A stretch of 64,000 nucleotides of DNA from Chromobacterium piscinae (lineage in GTDB: Bacteria > Pseudomonadota > Gammaproteobacteria > Burkholderiales > Chromobacteriaceae), in contig NZ_JAJOHV010000057.1 of NCBI RefSeq assembly GCF_021129175.1, forward strand, positions 1 through 64,000, given 5' to 3'. The notes beneath the pieces were generated by a model that was not told the DNA's origin, searched no databases, and was given only the letters and a program-made list of their open reading frames with translations. The number at the start of each line of letters is the position of its first letter. Position 1 is the stretch's first letter. The position numbers were made by a program, and so were the translations under genes. This document shows positions 41,461-49,970 of this stretch, one piece after another.

Positions 41461-41880
41461 TCAGTGCACTTCGTAATCGGCCGGCGGGGTTTTCAGCACG
41501 CGCCAGACCATGCGGTCGCTGAGGCGATAGCGCATCGCAAGCACGCCCACCGCCTCGTTGGCGCCGAGGCCTTCCACCAGCATGGCGTCGAAGTCGCGGA
41601 TCATTTGTTGATTGCGCGCCTGACGCAGCGCGGTGCTGCAGCGTGGGATATAGAGGATGTCGCCGCCGAAATGGCCGGTCAGCCGCTCGGCCGCCTCTTG
41701 GCCGATCACTTCCACCAGCGCGGCGAAACGCAGTTGGCCTGCGCGGCTCTGGTTCTTGGAGAAGGGCAGGGTGGTGCCGCCTAGCGCTTGCACTAACTGT
41801 AAAGTGCGCGGCATGCCAATCAGCTGAGCGACCAGTTGCATGGTGGAGGGCAGAGCGGGATATTGCGCGGCTGTAGTCAT
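41461..41880 (-). CDS. Mor/C-family transcriptional activator
   Basis: The 139-residue protein starts at 41880 behind AGGAG. Its second half matches the Mu Mor/C fold: the dimerisation segment FGGDILYIPRCSTALRQARNQ and the helix-turn-helix region VGVLAMRYRLSDRMVWRVLK. In Mu these proteins activate middle or late promoters. As the first gene of the minus-strand operon, divergent from the repressor, it is the likely switch for tail and lysis genes. Confidence 0.87.
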   Translation of the reverse strand: MTTAAQYPALPSTMQLVAQLIGMPRTLQLVQALGGTTLPFSKNQSRAGQLRFAALVEVIGQEAAERLTGHFGGDILYIPRCSTALRQARNQQMIRDFDAMLVEGLGANEAVGVLAMRYRLSDRMVWRVLKTPPADYEVH

Positions 41881-42218
41881 CACGTGAGCTCCTGAAAGCC
41901 CTCTAAGGGCCTTGGCAGACAAATAGTTCTAAATGAGTTATAGTTTTAACAGGGTTAACCTAGGTCAAGGCAAGGTTTTACGTTGTCAGTTTTTAGAACT
42001 GTCATGGTAGTGAAGTGCTCATATTTTAGCACTTTTATAAGTATTGTTGCTAATTAGTAGAACTACTTATGAAGTATGACTGCTATTGTATGCCTTGGTT
42101 TTGAACTAAACAAGCAACGGGATGTCACTACTTATGTCAGTTACATTCGACAAAATGACAATGCAATGGTAATCTGGAGCGCCGCTCCAACCGTGCATGA
42201 CTTCCGATGGAGTTCCAA
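41881..42218. promoter_or_regulatory. Divergent regulatory region of the tailocin
   Basis: These 338 AT-rich bases contain no gene. Three AGAACT-type half sites are visible (AGTTCT 41925-41930, AGAACT 41995-42000 and 42059-42064); the last is part of the near-palindrome TAGTAG-AA-CTACTT (42055-42068). A plausible rightward promoter, TTGTTG (42044-42049), 17 bases, TTATGA (42067-42072), spans that palindrome, so the repressor could control itself. On the other strand TTGACC and TATAAC face the Mor gene but are 20 bases apart, which fits a weak, activator-dependent promoter. Confidence 0.5.
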
Positions 42219-42965
42219 ATGGAAAATTCGCAGCAACAGACCGATTTCCGGCAGCGCCTGGAACTATTGATCGGTAGTGAGAAGCCCTACGCTTGGGCGG
42301 CGCGCCATGGTCTCAACAAGGGGTCGTTCACCAATATGTGGTACAAGGGCGGCGTTCCGAGGGTCGGCACCGCGCAAAAGATCGCGGCCGGCAGCGGCTG
42401 CCGGGTCGAATGGCTGCTGTACGGAGATGGCCCGATGCAGGACGAGCGCGCGCAGGCGCACGAGGTTGCGCAACCGGCCGCATCGCCGGCGCTGCCTCCG
42501 CGCGGCGACGCCGATGAGCACGAAATCCCTGCTGGAGTGCAAGAAGAGTTCTGTTTTATCCCGCGTTATAACCTGAAGGCGTCTGCCGGCTTTGGAACCA
42601 GCGCTGCCGGCGAGCAGCCGATGTTCTATATGGCCTTCCGCCGTTATTGGGTGAAGAACTATTTGAACGCCTCGCCGCGCGATCTGGTAGTGATCAGTGT
42701 CAAAGGCGACAGCATGAGCGGCGTGCTGGAAGACCGGGATACCATTCTGGTCAATACGGCAGAGCGCAATCCAGGCGAAGGCCTGTTTGTGATCCGCATC
42801 GGCGATGACATCTTTGTCAAGCAGCTGCAGCGCTTGCCTGGCGGCGCGGTGCAGGTGAAGAGCGCCAATCCCTTATATGAAACTTTCACCGTGGATTTGT
42901 CCCGCTCCGCCGGCGAGTTCGAAGTGATCGGGCGGGTGGTGTGGTTCGGCCGACAGATCGCTTGA
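42219..42965 (+). CDS. CI/LexA-like self-cleaving repressor (HTH + S24 peptidase)
   Basis: The 248-residue protein starts at ATG 42219, six bases after GGAG. The N-terminal helix-turn-helix domain (FRQRLELLIGSEKPYAWAARHGLNKGSFTNMW; ending WLLYGDGPM) is typical of phage CI repressors. The C-terminal S24 domain has the cleavage site A-S-A-G (121-124), nucleophile S165 in KGDSMSGVLEDRD and general-base K201 in DIFVKQLQ. DNA damage should trigger RecA-assisted self-cleavage and turn on the divergent operon. Confidence 0.92.
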   Translation: MENSQQQTDFRQRLELLIGSEKPYAWAARHGLNKGSFTNMWYKGGVPRVGTAQKIAAGSGCRVEWLLYGDGPMQDERAQAHEVAQPAASPALPPRGDADEHEIPAGVQEEFCFIPRYNLKASAGFGTSAAGEQPMFYMAFRRYWVKNYLNASPRDLVVISVKGDSMSGVLEDRDTILVNTAERNPGEGLFVIRIGDDIFVKQLQRLPGGAVQVKSANPLYETFTVDLSRSAGEFEVIGRVVWFGRQIA

Positions 42966-43119
42966 ACGCGGCGACGGGCATCTTGGCGGACGTCGCGCTT
43001 CCTGGCTGCGCCCGTTGCGCGATCGATGTCGCCTTGTCCGACCTGGCTAGACGCCGGTGGCTCCGTGCCGCCGGATCATCAGGTGTACACTAGAGCCTGA
43101 CCAAGCAACGGAATTCATC

Positions 43120-43704
43120 ATGCAAGACCATATCCGCGCCAGCCTGGGCGAAGCCAAGGCCGCGCTCGACAATCTGCTGGCCAACCCGCAGGCGCTGGCC
43201 TCCGTGGAAGCGGCGGCGCAGGCGATTATCGCCGCGCTTGAATCCGGTGGCCGCGTATTTTCCTGCGGCAACGGCGGCTCGATGTGCGACGCGATGCATT
43301 TCGCCGAGGAACTCACCGGCCGTTACCGCGACAACCGCCGCGGCATGGCGGCGATCGCGATCAGCGACCCCAGCCACATCAGTTGCGTCGGCAACGACTA
43401 CGGCTACGACGAGATTTTCGCCCGCTACCTGGAAAGCCATGCCCGCGCCGGCGACGTGCTGATCGGCCTGAGCACCAGCGGCAACAGCCGCAACGTGATC
43501 CGCGCCGCCGAAACGGCGCGCGCGCTGGGCGTCAAGGTGGTGATCCTGACCGGCCGCGCCGGCGCCAAGCTGGAGCCGCTGGCCGACGTCTACGTCAACA
43601 CGCCGGGCGGCAGCTACGCCGACCGCGTCCAGGAGCTGCACATCAAGGTACTGCATATCCTGATCGAGCTGACCGAGCGGCACTTCTTCCCGGAAAACTA
43701 CTGA
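43120..43704 (+). CDS. gmhA: Phosphoheptose isomerase GmhA
   Basis: The 194-residue SIS-domain enzyme has the GmhA motifs FSCGNGGSMCDAMHFAEELTGRY (about 48-70), VGNDYGYDEIFARYLE, GLSTSGNSRNVIRAAETAR and the C-terminal ELHIKVLHILIELTERHFF. It converts sedoheptulose 7-phosphate to D-glycero-D-manno-heptose 7-phosphate for the LPS inner core. S-M-C-D replaces the more common S-A-A-D in the first loop. It is the first host gene to the right of the tailocin. Start 43120 has GGAA upstream; a longer frame from 43057 lacks support. Confidence 0.93.
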   Translation: MQDHIRASLGEAKAALDNLLANPQALASVEAAAQAIIAALESGGRVFSCGNGGSMCDAMHFAEELTGRYRDNRRGMAAIAISDPSHISCVGNDYGYDEIFARYLESHARAGDVLIGLSTSGNSRNVIRAAETARALGVKVVILTGRAGAKLEPLADVYVNTPGGSYADRVQELHIKVLHILIELTERHFFPENY

Positions 43705-43778
43705 GACGCAGCATGCGCCGGGCGGCGCGCGTCTCCGAAGTTGACGCATTTCAGCGCGCAGGCTGTGGGGCCGGGCGT

Positions 43779-44711
43779 TCAGCCAGCGTTGAGGAAGGCG
43801 CCGATGCGGCGATAAGCCAGGTCGCAGACTTCCGGCACCAGCGCCTCCATGTTCAGGAAGGCGTGCACCTGGTCCTCCAGATGCAGCCGCTCCACTTCGG
43901 CGCCGGCCGCCTGCAGCTTGTTCGCGTATAACTGGCCCTGGTCGCGCAAGATATCGCGGCCGGCGGTGATCACCAGCGTCGCGGGCGGCGGGGCATCCAG
44001 CGCCCAATGCAGCGGCGATGCCCGGCCGCGGTCTTCGCCGTGCTGGAAGTAATTGTCGAAATACCAGTCGGTGCGGGCCCGGGTCAGGAAGAGGCCTTCG
44101 CCGTTTTCCGCCACCGAGGGCTGCGCCAGCGTGTAGTCGACGCAGGGATAGATCAGCGCCTGGCGCGAAATCTCAAGCGATGGGTCGGCAAGGCCGCAGA
44201 GGCTGGCGCACAGCGCGCCGCCGGCGGAGTCGCCGGCCAGCGACAGGCGCCGCCGGTAGGCCAGCCCGCGTTCGTCCAACGCGCGCCACACATGTTTGGC
44301 CACGCTCAGCGCGTCATCGAGGCCGGCTGGGTAGGGATTTTCCGGCGACAGCCGGTATTCGGCGGCGACGACGATGTGCCGGCTGGCGGCGGCGAGGCGG
44401 CGGTTGATGCCGTCGTAGACGCTGACGCTTCCCGCCATGTGGCCGCCGCCGTGCAGGAAGACCAGCACCGGCAACGTTTCTTTGGGCGCGGGATGGTAGA
44501 TGCGCACCGGTACGGCGTAAGCGCCGCCCGGCACCAGGTCATCGTTCACCCAGGCGATGTCCGGCCCGGGCGCGACCATCTGCGCGGTCAACTGCGCCAA
44601 CGCTTCCCGCGCGCCTATCGCCGTCGGTTTGTAGCCTTCGGCCAAACGTTGCGCAGTCTGCTGGTTGAGCTCGGCCAGCCAGGGTCGCAGATTGGGATGC
44701 AGTCGGTGCAT
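43779..44711 (-). CDS. HSL-type alpha/beta-hydrolase (esterase/lipase)
   Basis: The 310-residue protein of the hormone-sensitive lipase group carries the oxyanion motif FLHGGGHMAG, nucleophile in LAGDSAGGALCASL, aspartate in ITAGRDILRDQGQLYAN and histidine in LEDQVHAFLNM. EYRLSPENPYPAGLDDA is also diagnostic. It should hydrolyse short-chain esters in the cytosol. The C-terminus converges on gmhA. No signal peptide is visible. Confidence 0.9.
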   Translation of the reverse strand: MHRLHPNLRPWLAELNQQTAQRLAEGYKPTAIGAREALAQLTAQMVAPGPDIAWVNDDLVPGGAYAVPVRIYHPAPKETLPVLVFLHGGGHMAGSVSVYDGINRRLAAASRHIVVAAEYRLSPENPYPAGLDDALSVAKHVWRALDERGLAYRRRLSLAGDSAGGALCASLCGLADPSLEISRQALIYPCVDYTLAQPSVAENGEGLFLTRARTDWYFDNYFQHGEDRGRASPLHWALDAPPPATLVITAGRDILRDQGQLYANKLQAAGAEVERLHLEDQVHAFLNMEALVPEVCDLAYRRIGAFLNAG

Positions 44712-44797
44712 GGTCCGTCCCCTCTATACAAGGTATTGATTCATCAGGCTATACCATTCGCATTTTAACGGCAAGCGCAATGACCTGATCGGCTGGC

Positions 44798-45673
44798 TCA
44801 GCCAAATAGCAGGTCCAGCAGCCCGGGCTTGCCGCGCGCGCGCAGGCGGCCGCTGTCGGCCAGCAGCCGATCGATCAGCGCGCTGTCGGCGCGCGGCCGG
44901 CGGGCGCGGACCGGATCGTTCGCGCCGGTGGGCGTGAGCGCCAGCGCGTCGTCCCGGCGGCTGAGGCGGTAGCCGCCGGCACAGGCAGGGCAGAATAATT
45001 CGTCGCCATCGGCCGCCGCCGCCGGCACCGCGATGATGGGGCCGCAGGCCGCGCAGCGCTGCATCGGCACGCCGGGTTCGCTATGGCCCAGCACGTGGTC
45101 CAGCCGGCCCGCCTCGCCCAGCAGGATGAAGCGCTCCCCCAGCTCGGCGTCGAACTGGCGACCCAGATTGTCGCGCAGGATGGCCAGCGCCTGCGGCGCC
45201 GGCATACCCTGGCGGTAGGGCCGGGTGCTCGTCATCGCGTCGAAGGCGTCGGCGATGCCGACGATGCGCGCCGCCAGCGGGATGGCCTTGCCGGACAGCC
45301 GGTCGGGGTAGCCGTTGCCGTCCGGGGTTTCATGATGGCGCAGCACGGCGTCGATCACCAGTTCGGCCAAAGGATGGTCTTTCAGCAGCTCCGCGCCGAC
45401 ATGCGGATGGGTTTTGATCACTTCGTATTCTTCGTCGCTGAGCTTGCCGGCCTTGTTCAGCACCGCGTCCGGCACGCCCACCTTGCCCAGATCGTGCAGA
45501 AAGCCCCCCAGCGCGATCCTTTCCACTTCCGCCTGCGGCAACTGCAGATCGGAGGCCAGCAGATGACTGTAGCGCGACACGCGCCACAGATGGCCGCCGG
45601 TGTAGGCGTCGCGCGCCTCCACCAGCATGGCCATCGTGTACAGGGTTTTCAGCAGTTCGCGGCTGGCTTGCAT
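44798..45673 (-). CDS. HD-GYP phosphodiesterase with C-terminal zinc ribbon
   Basis: In the 291-residue protein, GGHLWRVSRYSHLLA, GGFLHDLGKVGVPDAVL, THPHVGAELLKDHP, RHHETPDGNGYPDRLSGKAIPLAARIVGIADAFDAMTSTRPYR together give the full HD-GYP metal site and the GYP motif (as G-N-G-Y-P). The tail has CAACGP and CPAC pairs (about 205-240), a small zinc ribbon not usual in the family. It should degrade cyclic di-GMP in the cytosol; no sensor or receiver domain precedes it. Confidence 0.9.
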   Translation of the reverse strand: MQASRELLKTLYTMAMLVEARDAYTGGHLWRVSRYSHLLASDLQLPQAEVERIALGGFLHDLGKVGVPDAVLNKAGKLSDEEYEVIKTHPHVGAELLKDHPLAELVIDAVLRHHETPDGNGYPDRLSGKAIPLAARIVGIADAFDAMTSTRPYRQGMPAPQALAILRDNLGRQFDAELGERFILLGEAGRLDHVLGHSEPGVPMQRCAACGPIIAVPAAAADGDELFCPACAGGYRLSRRDDALALTPTGANDPVRARRPRADSALIDRLLADSGRLRARGKPGLLDLLFG

Positions 45674-45846
45674 GGCTTCCTCGCGGCTTAAGTGGCGATC
45701 CCTTCACTATGGCATACGCGCAGACTGGTGGAGGCCGAGCCGGATGTCATGCTGCGCTGGCGATGATGAGACATCATTCGAGCGTTTGATCTAAATTTGT
45801 CGTAACTTAATGATTCCAATCATGCGATTTTCATCTTTTCTCCGTA

Positions 45847-45885
45847 GTGTGTAATGACGCGCCGACGGACCGGCGCGATCCACAC
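45847..45885 (+). promoter_or_regulatory. Leader hairpin upstream of GDSL esterase 1
   Basis: CGCGCCG and CGGCGCG (45858-45864, 45871-45877) form a seven-base stem, extended by GTGTG/CACAC (45847-45851, 45881-45885) through an internal loop. It ends ten bases before the AAGGAGGAG ribosome site and may protect the mRNA or control its translation. Confidence 0.45.
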
Positions 45886-45908
45886 ACGAAATCCAAGGAG
45901 GAGTGCGA

Positions 45909-47255
45909 ATGAAGTCATGGTTGCTGCTGGGACTGACCCTTTCCTCGCTGGCCTGGGCCGGCAATGACGACGGCGCGCCGGATCCACGCTATGCCCACGT
46001 GCTGTCGTCGTCCGGCCCGCTGAGCCGCGCCGAGCTGCTGAAGCGTGGCCTGCCCAAGCAGCAAGCCGCCGCGCGTGTTTCCGCGATGTCGGTGCCGGGG
46101 CCCGCCACCTATACCTATGTGCGCTGTTTCTACCGCACCGGCAGCGCCAATACCCAGCCTGGCACCGATTACGAGTGGGCGCTCGACCCATCCAGCGGCG
46201 ACTACTACCGCCTGAACGGCAACTGGTGGTCCAGCAGCATCTTCGACTGGAAGAACATGTTCTACAGCGACGTGACGCAGGACGCACTGCGCTCCGTCTG
46301 CCAGCAGACCCTGGCCAAGAAGGGCAAGCCGTCCCAGCCGGCGATGGTGTTCGCCGCCGACAACGCTATGTCGTTCAATTACACGGTGTGGACCAATGAC
46401 AAGGCCGGGCAGGGCAGCGGCATCAACAAGATCATCGCCTTCGGCGACAGCCTGTCCGACAACCAAAACGTCTACAACGCCTCGCAATGGACGCTGCCCA
46501 ACCGCAACAGCTGGTATATCGGCCATTTCAGCAACGGCCCAGTGTGGCTGGAATACTTGGCCAGCCGGCTGAAGCTGCCGATGTACAACTGGGCGATTGG
46601 CGGCGCCGGCGTGTCGACGCAGAAATTGGTGATTCCCGGCGTAGTGCAGCAGGTTCAGTCCTGGCAGGACTATATGAAGCAGGCGCCCAACTACAACCCG
46701 GCGACCACATTGTTCACGATGTGGATAGGCGGCAACGATCTGGTCAACTACGGCAGCACGTCGGACAAGGTGATCGCTGGCCAGCAACAGGCGCTGACCA
46801 ATCTGATCAATGCCGGCGCCCGCAATATCCTGTTGCTGAAGTTGCCCGATGTGTCGCGCGCGCCGGTGTACCAGTACAAGGACGGCGCGGCCACCGTAGC
46901 GGCGCAGGTGAAGGACCTGAATCAGAAGCTGGACGCCTTGGCCGCTTCGCTGCGCCAGCAGTACGGCGTCAACATCCAGGTGTTCGACAGCTACGCGATG
47001 TTCAACGATGTGTTGGCCAATCCGGGCAAGTACCAGGTCAGCAATACCACCCAGTCCTGCCTGAACATCAATGCCGACTCGTCGCTGAACTACATGCAGA
47101 CCCAGTCGCCGCGCGCCAATTGCTCTAACGCGGACAGCTTCGTGTTCTGGGACACGCTGCATCCGACCACCCACACTCATTTGCTGCTGGGCAACGCGGT
47201 GGCCGACTTCCTCGGCTCGACCGGCGCGATGCCGATGCTGAGCAAGGTGCGCTGA
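45909..47255 (+). CDS. Secreted GDSL esterase/phospholipase 1 (thermolabile-haemolysin type)
   Basis: The 448-residue protein has a signal peptide (MKSWLLLGLTLSSLAWAG). An N-terminal domain with ATYTYVRCFYR and SSGDYYRLNG precedes the SGNH hydrolase: block I IIAFGDSLSDNQNVYNAS, block II YNWAIGGAG, block III WIGGNDLVNY, block V FWDTLHPTTHTH. The order and the N-terminal domain match Vibrio TLH/lecithinase-like phospholipases. Several cysteines suggest disulphides. It should act on membrane lipids or esters outside the cell. A close paralogue lies at 48609. Of GTG 45903 and ATG 45909, the second has better spacing to AAGGAGG. Confidence 0.9.
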   Translation: MKSWLLLGLTLSSLAWAGNDDGAPDPRYAHVLSSSGPLSRAELLKRGLPKQQAAARVSAMSVPGPATYTYVRCFYRTGSANTQPGTDYEWALDPSSGDYYRLNGNWWSSSIFDWKNMFYSDVTQDALRSVCQQTLAKKGKPSQPAMVFAADNAMSFNYTVWTNDKAGQGSGINKIIAFGDSLSDNQNVYNASQWTLPNRNSWYIGHFSNGPVWLEYLASRLKLPMYNWAIGGAGVSTQKLVIPGVVQQVQSWQDYMKQAPNYNPATTLFTMWIGGNDLVNYGSTSDKVIAGQQQALTNLINAGARNILLLKLPDVSRAPVYQYKDGAATVAAQVKDLNQKLDALAASLRQQYGVNIQVFDSYAMFNDVLANPGKYQVSNTTQSCLNINADSSLNYMQTQSPRANCSNADSFVFWDTLHPTTHTHLLLGNAVADFLGSTGAMPMLSKVR

Positions 47256-47263
47256 CGCGCGGA

Positions 47264-47288
47264 CGGACGGCGTTTGGCGCGCCGTCCG
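47264..47288 (+). terminator. Hairpin after GDSL esterase 1
   Basis: CGGACGGCG and CGCCGTCCG (47264-47272, 47280-47288) form a perfect nine-base stem shortly after the stop codon, without a T-run. Confidence 0.5.
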
Positions 47289-47363
47289 CCAGGGCTTACA
47301 ATTCGGTTTTGATCCGGCCGCGGGTTGTCCCGCGGCCCGGCCGAACTGTAATCGAAAGCCCCC

Positions 47364-48377
47364 ATGCCCACCCTGACCGAACTCCTCCGCCGCGCCGACG
47401 CGGCGCGCGCCGCGCTGATCGAGCGCCTGGCCGCCGAAGACACCAACTGTTACCGCCTGTTCCACGGCAGCGTGGAGGGCATGCCCGGCCTCGCCGTCGA
47501 CCGCTATGGCGAACAGATCCTGGCGCAGACTTTCCACAAGCCGCTGACCGACGCCGAGCTGGAGGAAATCCGCGCCCATTACCGCGAGACGCTGCCGGAG
47601 CTGGCGCTGGTGTACAACGACCGCAGCGACGCCAACTCGCGCGTGAGCAACACGCTGTCGCTGGCCGAGCAGGCGGTGGCCCAGCAGGATGTGGCGATCC
47701 GCGAGAACGGGGTCGCCTTCCATTACCAGGCGCGCCACAAGGGCCAGGATCCCTGGCTGTTCCTCGACCTGCGCGCCGCGCGCCGCCGCATGATGCAGCT
47801 GGCCGAGGGCAAGAGCGTGCTCAACCTGTTCGCCTACACCTGCGGCGTGGGCGTGGCGGCGGCCAAGGCCGGCGCCAGCTTCGTGCTGAACGTGGATTTC
47901 GCCGAATCCAGCCTCAGCGTCGGCCGCGCCAACGCCAAGCTGAACCTGCTGGCCTCCCGGCCGCGCTGCCTGCATAGCGACGTCTTCGCCGCCGTGCGCC
48001 AGCTGTCCGGCATCGGCCAGCCGGAACGCGTGCGGGGCAAGAAGATGCCTCCCTTCCCAAAGCTGGAGCCGCGCCAGTTCGATCTGGTGTTCCTGGACCC
48101 GCCGCGCTACTCCAAGAGCCCGTTCGGCGTGGTGGACCTGGTCAACGATTACCAGGCGCTGTTCAAGCCCGCTTTGCTGGCTACCGCGCCGGGCGGCACG
48201 CTGGTTTGTTGCAATAATGTTGCAGAAGTGGATGGCGACGCCTGGCTGGAAAGTTTGAAGCGCAGCGCCGCCAAAGCCGGCCGCGAAGTGCGCGCCGCCG
48301 AGTGGATCGTCCCCGACGAAGACTTCCCCAGCATTGACGGCAAACCCCCGCTGAAGATCGTTTTGCTTAGCGTTTGA
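47364..48377 (+). CDS. Class I SAM-dependent rRNA-type methyltransferase (RlmI/RlmK-like)
   Basis: The 337-residue protein has a central EEHD-like beta domain (VEGMPGLAVDRYGEQILAQTF) and a Rossmann methyltransferase C-terminus. Its SAM-binding motif is SVLNLFAYTCGVGVAAAKAG (about 152-171), followed by NVDFAESSL and the catalytic FDLVFLDPPRYSKSPFG. The L-D-P-P motif is typical of RlmI/RlmK-type 5-methylcytosine or N7-guanine 23S rRNA enzymes. It lacks an N-terminal PUA extension of full RlmI. It lies between two GDSL paralogues but has its own terminator. Confidence 0.85.
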   Translation: MPTLTELLRRADAARAALIERLAAEDTNCYRLFHGSVEGMPGLAVDRYGEQILAQTFHKPLTDAELEEIRAHYRETLPELALVYNDRSDANSRVSNTLSLAEQAVAQQDVAIRENGVAFHYQARHKGQDPWLFLDLRAARRRMMQLAEGKSVLNLFAYTCGVGVAAAKAGASFVLNVDFAESSLSVGRANAKLNLLASRPRCLHSDVFAAVRQLSGIGQPERVRGKKMPPFPKLEPRQFDLVFLDPPRYSKSPFGVVDLVNDYQALFKPALLATAPGGTLVCCNNVAEVDGDAWLESLKRSAAKAGREVRAAEWIVPDEDFPSIDGKPPLKIVLLSV

Positions 48378-48398
48378 GACGCATTATCAAGCAAAAAA

Positions 48399-48422
48399 GC
48401 CGCGACCCAGTCGCGGCTTTTT
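48399..48422 (+). terminator. Intrinsic terminator after the methyltransferase gene
   Basis: GCCGCGAC and GTCGCGGC (48399-48406, 48410-48417) with loop CCA run into TTTTT; a run of A precedes the left arm. Confidence 0.88.
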
Positions 48423-48467
48423 GCATAGTTTGAGCCAAGACAACTAAGCGTGAAGTCAGTTTAATTG

Positions 48468-48492
48468 TTTAAAATTAACACTTTATTTTAAA
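48468..48492. promoter_or_regulatory. AT-rich inverted repeat upstream of GDSL esterase 2
   Basis: TTTAAAAT and ATTTTAAA (48468-48475, 48485-48492) make a perfect eight-base inverted repeat in an unusually AT-rich stretch about 115 bases before the gene. It may be a regulator site or a nucleoid-protein-bound promoter; no factor can be named. Confidence 0.4.
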
Positions 48493-48608
48493 TGTAAACG
48501 GCTGATATTCTGTTTGACAGGAAGCCCCGGCCGGCGTGGAGCCTTAGCCGCGACCGGATGAAAACGACGGGCATTCCACACATAACAAACAAGGTATCGG
48601 GTGAATAC

Positions 48609-49943
48609 ATGAAACAAACCATCGTTCTGTCCCTGCTGGCGGGCATGCTGGCCTGCGCTCAGGCGCAGGCCCAGTCCGAACAGCCCCCCAGCGACGAGCT
48701 GGACGGCGTGATTTCCGCCGGCAAGCCCTTGTCCGGCAGCGAGGCGCGCGCCGCCTCGAGCCAGGCCAAGCCGCAGCCTGGCAGCGCCACCTACACGTAT
48801 CTGCGCTGCTATTACCGCAAGAGTCCGGCGGCCAACCAGCCGCAGACCGACTATGTGTGGGCCACCGATCCGTCCAGCGGGGACTACTACCGCGTCAACG
48901 GCTACTGGTGGTCGGGCAGCTTCGTCGCGCTGAAGAACATGTTCTACAGCGACACCAGCCAGGACACGCTGCGTTCGGTGTGCCAGCAGACGCTGGCCAA
49001 GCAGGGCGTCAACCGTCCGCTGGCGTTGTTCGCCGCCGCCAACAACGTGATGTCGTACAACCACACCATCTGGACGCTGGACAGCGCCAGCCAGGGCAAT
49101 GCGATCAACCGCATGGTGGTGTTCGGCGACAGCCTGTCCGACACCCAGAACATGTACGGCGCCTCGCAATGGCGGCTGCCGGTGGCCAGCAGCTGGTATG
49201 TCGGCCGCTTCAGCAACGGCCGGGTCTGGGTCGAGCATCTGGCCGACCAATTGAAGCTGCCGTTCTACAACTGGGCGATAGGCGGTTCCGCCGCCGACAG
49301 CCACCTGGTGGTGCCGGGCCTGTTGCAGCAGGTGGATTCCTGGACCCAGTACATGCAGAAAGCGCCGGGCTATCGTCCGGAAAACACCCTGTTCACCATG
49401 CTGATCGGCGGCAACGACCTGCTCAACTACGGCCGCGCCGTCGATCAGGTGATCGCCGACCAGGGCAAGGCGCTGGACAAGATCATCGCCGCCGGCGGGC
49501 GCAACATCGTGGTGCTGACGCTGCCCGACCTGTCGCGCACGCCGTCCGGCTCGGCCGGCGGCAAGGCGGCCCAGCTGGCGCAGCAGGTGAAGGACTACAA
49601 CGCCAAGCTGGCGACGCTGGTGGCCAATCTGAAGCAGAAGCACGGCGCGGCGCTCAAGCTCAGCCTGTTCGACGCCTACGCCATGTTCAACGATCTGCTG
49701 ACGAATCCGGCCAAGTACCAGGTGAGCAACACCACCCAGCCCTGCCTGAACGTGGCGGCCAACGCCAGCCTGCCCTACATCTCGTCGCAGACGCCGCGGC
49801 CGGAGTGCACCAACGCCGACGCCTATGTGTTCTGGGACAATTTGCATCCGACCACGCACACCCACGTGCTGCTGGGCCAGATGGTGGCCGACTTCCTGCG
49901 CCAGCAGAACCTGAACCTGTCGGCGCAGGCGCGCAGACGCTGA
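48609..49943 (+). CDS. Secreted GDSL esterase/phospholipase 2 (paralogue of 45909)
   Basis: The 444-residue protein has a signal peptide (MKQTIVLSLLAGMLACAQAQA). It shares the same two-domain design and most motifs with the gene at 45909: ATYTYLRCYYR, SSGDYYRVNGYWW, VVFGDSLSDTQNMYGAS, YNWAIGGSA, LIGGNDLLNY and FWDNLHPTTHTH. The two differ most at the N-terminus and in surface loops, suggesting an old duplication. The weak ribosome site before ATG 48609 and the AT-rich upstream repeat hint at regulation different from paralogue 1. Confidence 0.9.
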   Translation: MKQTIVLSLLAGMLACAQAQAQSEQPPSDELDGVISAGKPLSGSEARAASSQAKPQPGSATYTYLRCYYRKSPAANQPQTDYVWATDPSSGDYYRVNGYWWSGSFVALKNMFYSDTSQDTLRSVCQQTLAKQGVNRPLALFAAANNVMSYNHTIWTLDSASQGNAINRMVVFGDSLSDTQNMYGASQWRLPVASSWYVGRFSNGRVWVEHLADQLKLPFYNWAIGGSAADSHLVVPGLLQQVDSWTQYMQKAPGYRPENTLFTMLIGGNDLLNYGRAVDQVIADQGKALDKIIAAGGRNIVVLTLPDLSRTPSGSAGGKAAQLAQQVKDYNAKLATLVANLKQKHGAALKLSLFDAYAMFNDLLTNPAKYQVSNTTQPCLNVAANASLPYISSQTPRPECTNADAYVFWDNLHPTTHTHVLLGQMVADFLRQQNLNLSAQARRR

Positions 49944-49970
49944 GCCGCTGGAGTTGAGGTTATCCGCCAA

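Noticed and set aside
42966-43119. Small frames between the repressor and gmhA as possible phage genes
   Set aside because: No ribosome sites, no domain and no room; treated as intergenic.
45915-47975. Minus-strand frame of 686 codons opposite GDSL esterase 1 and the methyltransferase
   Set aside because: Both plus-strand genes have catalytic motifs; the antisense frame spans two genes and has no domain.
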